This document shows positions 60,182 to 64,000 of a DNA stretch of 64,000 nt, piece by piece (positions within the stretch are counted from its first letter, which is position 1; each line of letters opens with the position of its first letter). The stretch spans positions 2,976,001 through 3,040,000 of the forward strand of contig NZ_CP023202.1 of the NCBI RefSeq assembly GCF_000220705.2, given 5' to 3'. The position numbers and the translations under genes were made by a program. The stretch is from Streptomyces xinghaiensis S187 (GTDB taxonomy: Bacteria > Actinomycetota > Actinomycetes > Streptomycetales > Streptomycetaceae). The notes below the pieces were generated by a model that saw only the letters and a list, made by a program, of their open reading frames with translations, was not told the origin of the DNA and did not search any database.

Positions 60182-61000
60182 TCAGCGCGAGCAGATCAGC
60201 AGTCCACCAAGGCCGTTGATCTCGAATGCGCCGTGTCTGTCAATGTGTTTCGTGACAATCTCGCGCGCCCGCTCGATGGTCACTTCGAAGGGCACGGCGT
60301 GCTGACCCGCCCACGCTCGATACGAGTTCATGTGCGCGATCACGGGCGCAGGGGTCGTTACGGAAATCTTTCCCGGCAGTTCCACTGTCTCGACCCTGGA
60401 GAACGCGGCGCCGAGCAACGCGGGCGCCTTTTCCAGCGAGAACCGAGCACTGAGGGAGATGCGCGACGGTCCTCTGTCAACGCCGAGCACGTCACCAGCG
60501 GCGCGCTCCCAGAGTCGGTCCAGCTCGGTCTTGTCCCGCTCGCTGTTCGTAGAGGCGATCAGCACGCCCTCGGTGGTCACTACGCGGTCGAGTTCCGTGA
60601 CGGCCGCCGGTATGTCCTCGACGTGATAGAGCATGTGGAGGGCGAGCGCGGCGTCGACGCAATCCGTGCGAAGCGGCAGCTGGGCCGCGTCCGCGACGGC
60701 TACCGGTCTCGGCACTCCCTCCAGAATCCCGAGGGACACGTCGAGGCCGAGCAGCCGCAGGTCTGGCCGTTCCTGGGCGAGCCGCTTGATGAACTTGCCG
60801 TTCCCACACCCAACGTCAACGACGGTGCCCGGGACGTCGCGCAGTCGCTCGACGACGAGTCCAGGCAGGTCGTAGCGCGGCGTCTGCCACTGGTAGAGGG
60901 ACTGGCGCGCGGCGAGGTCCCGCTCGGTCCTGTACGCGCTATCGGTCAGGATCGCGCGGTCTGTCAGGGCGGCGTCGTGCGTGGCGGAAGAGTCGGTCAC
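60182..61000 (-). CDS. class I SAM-dependent methyltransferase
   Basis: A 272-residue methyltransferase. The SAM-binding glycine motif VVDVGCGNGKFIKRL lies at about 60-74, followed by LRLLGLDVSLGIL (acidic residue at strand 2 end), VAVADAAQLPLRTDCVDAAL and the post-motif LHMLYHVEDIPAAVTELDRV. The rest resembles small-molecule methyltransferases of the Methyltransf_11 type. The N-terminal ~48 residues (LTDSAYRTERDLAARQSLYQ) are polar and unlike the core. It overlaps the upstream regulator gene by 4 bases (ATGA), so both are cotranscribed. Substrate is unknown. Confidence 0.87.
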   Translation of the reverse strand: MTDSSATHDAALTDRAILTDSAYRTERDLAARQSLYQWQTPRYDLPGLVVERLRDVPGTVVDVGCGNGKFIKRLAQERPDLRLLGLDVSLGILEGVPRPVAVADAAQLPLRTDCVDAALALHMLYHVEDIPAAVTELDRVVTTEGVLIASTNSERDKTELDRLWERAAGDVLGVDRGPSRISLSARFSLEKAPALLGAAFSRVETVELPGKISVTTPAPVIAHMNSYRAWAGQHAVPFEVTIERAREIVTKHIDRHGAFEINGLGGLLICSR

Positions 61001-62322
61001 GTCGGCGGCTCCGAAAGGTCGGCGGCGGGCGCGGCAATGTGTTCCGCCGTGCTCTTCATGCGTTCCCGCAGGGCGGCAACCTGGGGCGAACCACGGTACT
61101 TCGCCGCTCCGAGTTGACTCGCGAACTTTCCCAGCCGAGTGACGATGCTCGCCGAGAGCTGGCCGGGAGGGCTGCTGAGCACACTTCCGAGCAGCACTGC
61201 GGCGGCGTCGAGGTCGCCGGCGAACAGATGACCTTGTGCGAGGTCGAGACGAGCGGCGAGCAGATCGAACGTGGAGCGATCATCGTCCGCCGCTTCGCGG
61301 TACAGATCGACAGCCGTTTCGGCGGCCTCGATGGCATGCCGAACGTTGTGGTCCCCGCCTATGGCGAGGTGAGTCGTGCCCGCGTATGTGAACTGCTTGG
61401 CGTCGGGAAAACTGAAGATGCCGGGTACCTCGTCGCCTCCCCGCATGGTCTCGCGCGCTCGCTCGGCGGTCACGAGCGCCGTAGCGGCGCCTCGGGGGTC
61501 GCCGGCCACAGCCAAGGCTCGTGCTTCCAGACTCGCCAGCCGGGCCGAGATGCTCCCGGGCGCGGTGTACTGCTGACCCAACCGAGCGAGATCCGCAGCA
61601 CGCGCCGGGTCACCACTCCAGAAAGCGATGAGCGACTCGGCCGCGCGGACCCATGCCCGTAGCCCATTGTGGCCTGCTGCCTCGGCACAAGCCCATGCGG
61701 TGCGGGCATGAGTGGCGGCTGAATCATATGCTCCCACGTCGAGGCAAACGTGCGCCGACAGGCCGCACAGCCGACCGGCGGCGACCAAGAGGTCAGCTGT
61801 CTCTCTGGGACGTTGGCGACCCCGCAGCGTCTCGAACGTCTCCTCCCGCAGGTCGCGGATCTCGTCGTGCAGGTCGGCCAACGGATGACTCACGAAATGT
61901 CGGGACAACCGGGCGACGTCGGCGTCGATTTGGTCGACGGCGGTCTCGTCCGCGTTCCGAGACGCGAGGAATCGCGCGAACCGTGCCGAGGCAACCGCGT
62001 CGGCCGCCAGGGTACGACGGGAAGGCGGAGGGCCGGGTTCCTTGATCGCTGGAACGCTGAGCGGAGCGGCTTCACGTCGGCGGGCCTTGCTCGCGGCGGC
62101 GGCACGGTCCAAGAGCACCTGGTCGACGCCGAACACTTCCGCCAGGTACCTGCGCGCGTGCTCGGACGGGATGCGCACCTCTCGCTCGTACCGGCCGATC
62201 TCCTTGCCGGTCAGCGCGCCCCGCCCCTCGACCTCGTTGTACCGATTGGCGATTCCCTGCTGCGACTTACCGAGGTCCTGACGTAGCCGAGCGAGCAGTG
62301 CGCCGATGCCCAACTCGCCCAT
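60997..62322 (-). CDS. XRE-family regulator with TPR-like C-terminal domain
   Basis: A 441-residue regulator. The N-terminal helix-turn-helix (about 8-70) reads LLARLRQDLGKSQQGIANRY and LTGKEIGRYEREVRIPSEHA. The remainder is alpha-helical with repeated paired helices (for example AWVRAAESLIAFWSGDPARA, SARLASLEARALAVAGDPRG, ATALVTAERA) like tetratricopeptide repeats. Such proteins are very common in streptomycetes and often occur with a HATPase protein, as here on the divergent strand. ATG at 62322. It heads a unit with the methyltransferase. It may bind the repeats in the 99-base divergent gap (inference). Confidence 0.88.
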   Translation of the reverse strand: MGELGIGALLARLRQDLGKSQQGIANRYNEVEGRGALTGKEIGRYEREVRIPSEHARRYLAEVFGVDQVLLDRAAAASKARRREAAPLSVPAIKEPGPPPSRRTLAADAVASARFARFLASRNADETAVDQIDADVARLSRHFVSHPLADLHDEIRDLREETFETLRGRQRPRETADLLVAAGRLCGLSAHVCLDVGAYDSAATHARTAWACAEAAGHNGLRAWVRAAESLIAFWSGDPARAADLARLGQQYTAPGSISARLASLEARALAVAGDPRGAATALVTAERARETMRGGDEVPGIFSFPDAKQFTYAGTTHLAIGGDHNVRHAIEAAETAVDLYREAADDDRSTFDLLAARLDLAQGHLFAGDLDAAAVLLGSVLSSPPGQLSASIVTRLGKFASQLGAAKYRGSPQVAALRERMKSTAEHIAAPAADLSEPPT

Positions 62323-62344
62323 CGTGGCTCCCCGCTAGAAATTC

Positions 62345-62380
62345 TGGCCCCCATCTTGGCCCCCCATTTGGCCCCCGCGC
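62345..62380. repeat. three 12-bp direct repeats in the divergent XRE/HATPase promoter
   Basis: TGGCCCCCATCT (62345-62356), TGGCCCCCCATT (62357-62368) and TGGCCCCCGCGC (62369-62380), back to back with the invariant TGGCCCCC. They sit 23 bases above the XRE start and 42 before the HATPase start; a probable operator. Confidence 0.6.
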
Positions 62381-62421
62381 AGGCTCCCGACCCAAAAGAG
62401 CTACGCAGGTTTGCTGGTGGC

Positions 62422-63069
62422 ATGCCGTCACACAGCCCCGACACAGCGCCTCCGGCAGTCGTTCCCCCGCTTCCACGGGCCCTGGCACCACTTGCGCCCG
62501 GACCCTTGACCCGCGGCTCTCTTCGTCTGATCACCGTGCCCCGACGGAGACTCGAGGACGAGGGCGAGCTCGTGCTGCAGGTGGCCTTCGGCCGACTTCC
62601 CAACGCTGTGCGCCTGGTCCGCAGGACGGCGACCGAAGCAGTCGAGCGCCTGGGCTACTTGGAACAACTTGACGACGTACGACTTCTCACGAGCGAGCTC
62701 GCGACCAACGCCCTACGGCACTCCCACGGCGACATCACTCTCACCCTTCGGCGCCGATCGGATACCGCTCTGTTCCTCGAGGTCGGAGACCGGTCGCCCC
62801 ACTTCCCCCGGCGCCGCACAGCGGCCCTGCACGACGAGCGCGGGCGCGGCCTCGAACTCCTTCGTTGCCTCGCGGCCGATTGGGGGATCGCCTCCACCGG
62901 ACATGGCTCCAAATACGTCTGGTGCCTGCTCCACACACCAACACAGCCCCCTGCACCCAGTTCGCCACCCCCGCCCGCGAGCAAACTCAAGTGCCCGACG
63001 CCGATCCGTTCGAACTCAGTGCCCTCGTCACCGACAACACGTTCGTGCTGCGCGAGATTGTCGGCGTGA
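62422..63069 (+). CDS. HATPase-domain (RsbW/anti-sigma-like) protein
   Basis: A 215-residue protein with a GHKL ATPase domain at about 50-171: N-box DVRLLTSELATNALRHSH (Asn96), D-box LEVGDRSPHFP and G-box ERGRGLELLRCLAADW. No phospho-acceptor domain is present, as in the anti-sigma-factor-like kinases that accompany streptomycete XRE proteins. Residues 1-50 are Pro-rich. Residues 172-215 are not domain-like and their DNA is shared in another frame with the next small gene; they use rare codons (AGA, TTG). The ATG at 62422 has no strong ribosome site, so the true start may be further in. Confidence 0.82.
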   Translation: MPSHSPDTAPPAVVPPLPRALAPLAPGPLTRGSLRLITVPRRRLEDEGELVLQVAFGRLPNAVRLVRRTATEAVERLGYLEQLDDVRLLTSELATNALRHSHGDITLTLRRRSDTALFLEVGDRSPHFPRRRTAALHDERGRGLELLRCLAADWGIASTGHGSKYVWCLLHTPTQPPAPSSPPPPASKLKCPTPIRSNSVPSSPTTRSCCARLSA

Positions 63070-63137
63070 ACCTGGCCCGCTCGGCACGTCCACCCGCGCC
63101 GTACGACGTCCATCCACAGAAGCAAGACGGGATGTGA
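62991..63137 (+). CDS. 48-residue peptide of unknown function
   Basis: A 48-residue frame, GTG start, stop at 63137, five bases before the SAHH-like gene. The predicted peptide opens MPDADPFELSALVTDNTF, continues VLREIVGVNLARSARPP and ends APYDVHPQKQDGM. It has no membrane segment. Third positions are about 79% G/C in this frame, against a poorer pattern in the overlapping HATPase frame, so the peptide frame looks coding. The ribosome site is weak; overlap with the upstream gene is 79 bases. The hydrophobic/charged first part and polar last part could be leader and core of a modified peptide, but nothing recognised supports that. Could also be a small regulatory partner. Confidence 0.5.
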   Translation: MPDADPFELSALVTDNTFVLREIVGVNLARSARPPAPYDVHPQKQDGM

Positions 63138-63141
63138 ACCA

Positions 63142-64000
63142 ATGGAGCAGTTCGAGCGAGCCCGCCTCGACTCGTATTTCAACCGCGTCGCCGCGCAGTT
63201 CATGTCGGAGGAGACGCCGGAATCGTTCCTGATCACGCATCTACTGCCTGAGCGGCCGTCCTTCGTGAAGGCCGTCGACACCGTGTCCAACCTTCGCGCC
63301 GTGCTGCCCAAGCCCAAGTCGATCGACGCCACCGCTCGGCGAGAGGTCGAGCGGTTCACCCAGTGCGACGAGCTGTCCCGGGAACTGTTCTCCACCCCTG
63401 AGACGTGCCTCGACTACGTCGAGTCCCGCGCCGGGGGTCAGTCCCTCGTACTCCTGGACGTCGGGGGCTACTTCGCACCGGCTCTGGATGTCCTCTGCGA
63501 CCGCTTCTCGGGTCGTGTCCTCGGAGTGGTGGAGGACACCGAGAACGGTCACAAACGCTATGCGGAGCGCGACAAACTGCCCTGCCCGGTCGTGTCCGTC
63601 GCCCGCTCCCCGCTGAAGGACCCCGAGGACTTCCTCGTCGGTCAGTCCGTGGTGTTCTCGACCGAGGCGCTGATGCGCGACCAGGGCGACATCCTCAACG
63701 GCCGCCACGCCCTCGTCATCGGGTTCGGCAAGCTCGGGTCGAGCATCGCCCGGCTGCTGCACGCCAAAGCCGTACGGGTCACTGTGTACGACATCGACCC
63801 CGTCCGCCGAGCCCAAGCACTGAGCCAAGGGTTCACCGTCGCCCGCGACCGTGAGTCCGCGCTCAAGGGGGCCGGCCTTGTCCTCTGCGCCACGGGCGCC
63901 GTGTCTCTTCAAGGCGACGACTTCTCGGGCCTGCGCAACGGGGCGTACGTCGCCACGGTCACCAGCAGCGAGGACGAACTCGACCTCGACGGGTTGCCCA
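63142..64000 (+). CDS. SAHH-like NAD-binding protein (partial, runs off the window)
   Basis: At least 286 residues, reading beyond base 64000. Residues about 100-280 resemble S-adenosylhomocysteine hydrolase: LLDVGGYFAPALDVLCD, GVVEDTENGHKRYAE (cf. EETTTG), PCPVVSVARSPLKDPEDF and the NAD site ALVIGFGKLGSSIARLLHA, followed by VYDIDPVRRAQAL and CATGAVSLQGDD. The N-terminal ~95 residues are short and lack the hallmark CNxFSTQD-type substrate block of true SAHH, so this is a truncated or diverged paralogue rather than housekeeping SAHH. Methylation chemistry nearby (methyltransferase at 60182) is suggestive. ATG at 63142 follows the peptide stop closely (translational coupling likely). Confidence 0.75.
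   Translation, partial: MEQFERARLDSYFNRVAAQFMSEETPESFLITHLLPERPSFVKAVDTVSNLRAVLPKPKSIDATARREVERFTQCDELSRELFSTPETCLDYVESRAGGQSLVLLDVGGYFAPALDVLCDRFSGRVLGVVEDTENGHKRYAERDKLPCPVVSVARSPLKDPEDFLVGQSVVFSTEALMRDQGDILNGRHALVIGFGKLGSSIARLLHAKAVRVTVYDIDPVRRAQALSQGFTVARDRESALKGAGLVLCATGAVSLQGDDFSGLRNGAYVATVTSSEDELDLDGLP

Overview
The window is high-G+C actinobacterial DNA, almost certainly from a Streptomyces chromosome. Coding frames have nearly all-G/C third positions, many genes start with GTG or TTG after AGGAGG-type ribosome sites, most transcription units are tightly overlapped, and the gene content is typically streptomycete: 14-gene nuo operon, second partial nuo operon, 2-oxoglutarate:ferredoxin oxidoreductase, XRE/HATPase regulator pairs. 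From memory the gene order matches the central nuo-kor region of the S. coelicolor chromosome; I could not check this by alignment.

Layout. 1-2.1 kb: a truncated SGNH esterase and an HtpX-type membrane protease. 2.6-13.2 kb (minus): a ten-gene second complex I operon, nuoA2-B2-C2-H2-I2-J2-K2-L2-M2-N2, lacking nuoD, nuoE, nuoF and nuoG. 13.5-17.2 kb (plus, divergent): two membrane histidine kinases sharing a 395-bp identical stretch, then one LuxR-type response regulator. 17.8-20.9 kb: korA-korB. 21-26 kb: RarD-like transporter, SnoaL-like protein, Uma2-family protein, AlkB-like dioxygenase, secreted M28 aminopeptidase. 26.1-30.9 kb: a sulfide/persulfide island (TauE/SafE exporter, rhodanese-membrane protein, persulfide dioxygenase-rhodanese fusion, sulfide:quinone reductase) with four CsoR/CstR-like operators. 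31-34.6 kb: ABC exporter and a LolA-like secreted protein. 35-41.4 kb: polyprenyl diphosphate synthase, FAD monooxygenase, ATP-grasp ligase, fumarylacetoacetase, a VapBC-like pair. 41.6-58.0 kb (minus): the complete nuoA-N operon with a Rex-type operator upstream. 58.8-59.6 kb: a secreted NlpC/P60 hydrolase. 59.8-64 kb: a less G+C-rich accessory block with an orphan VapB-like protein, a methyltransferase, an XRE-TPR regulator and, divergently, an ATPase-domain protein, a 48-residue peptide and a truncated SAHH-like protein running off the window.

How the genes fit together. The theme is redox energy metabolism. The full NuoA-N enzyme would oxidise NADH and reduce menaquinone; a polyprenyl synthase that could make the menaquinone tail lies nearby. 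The second Nuo set has the membrane pump arm and the ferredoxin-like NuoI but no NADH module, and it sits beside KorAB, which makes reduced ferredoxin, with a sensor system between them. I infer a ferredoxin-driven quinone reductase under control of that system. The sulfide island would also feed electrons to quinone through SQR. The right-end block looks like a small accessory cassette and contains the least explained genes in the window.
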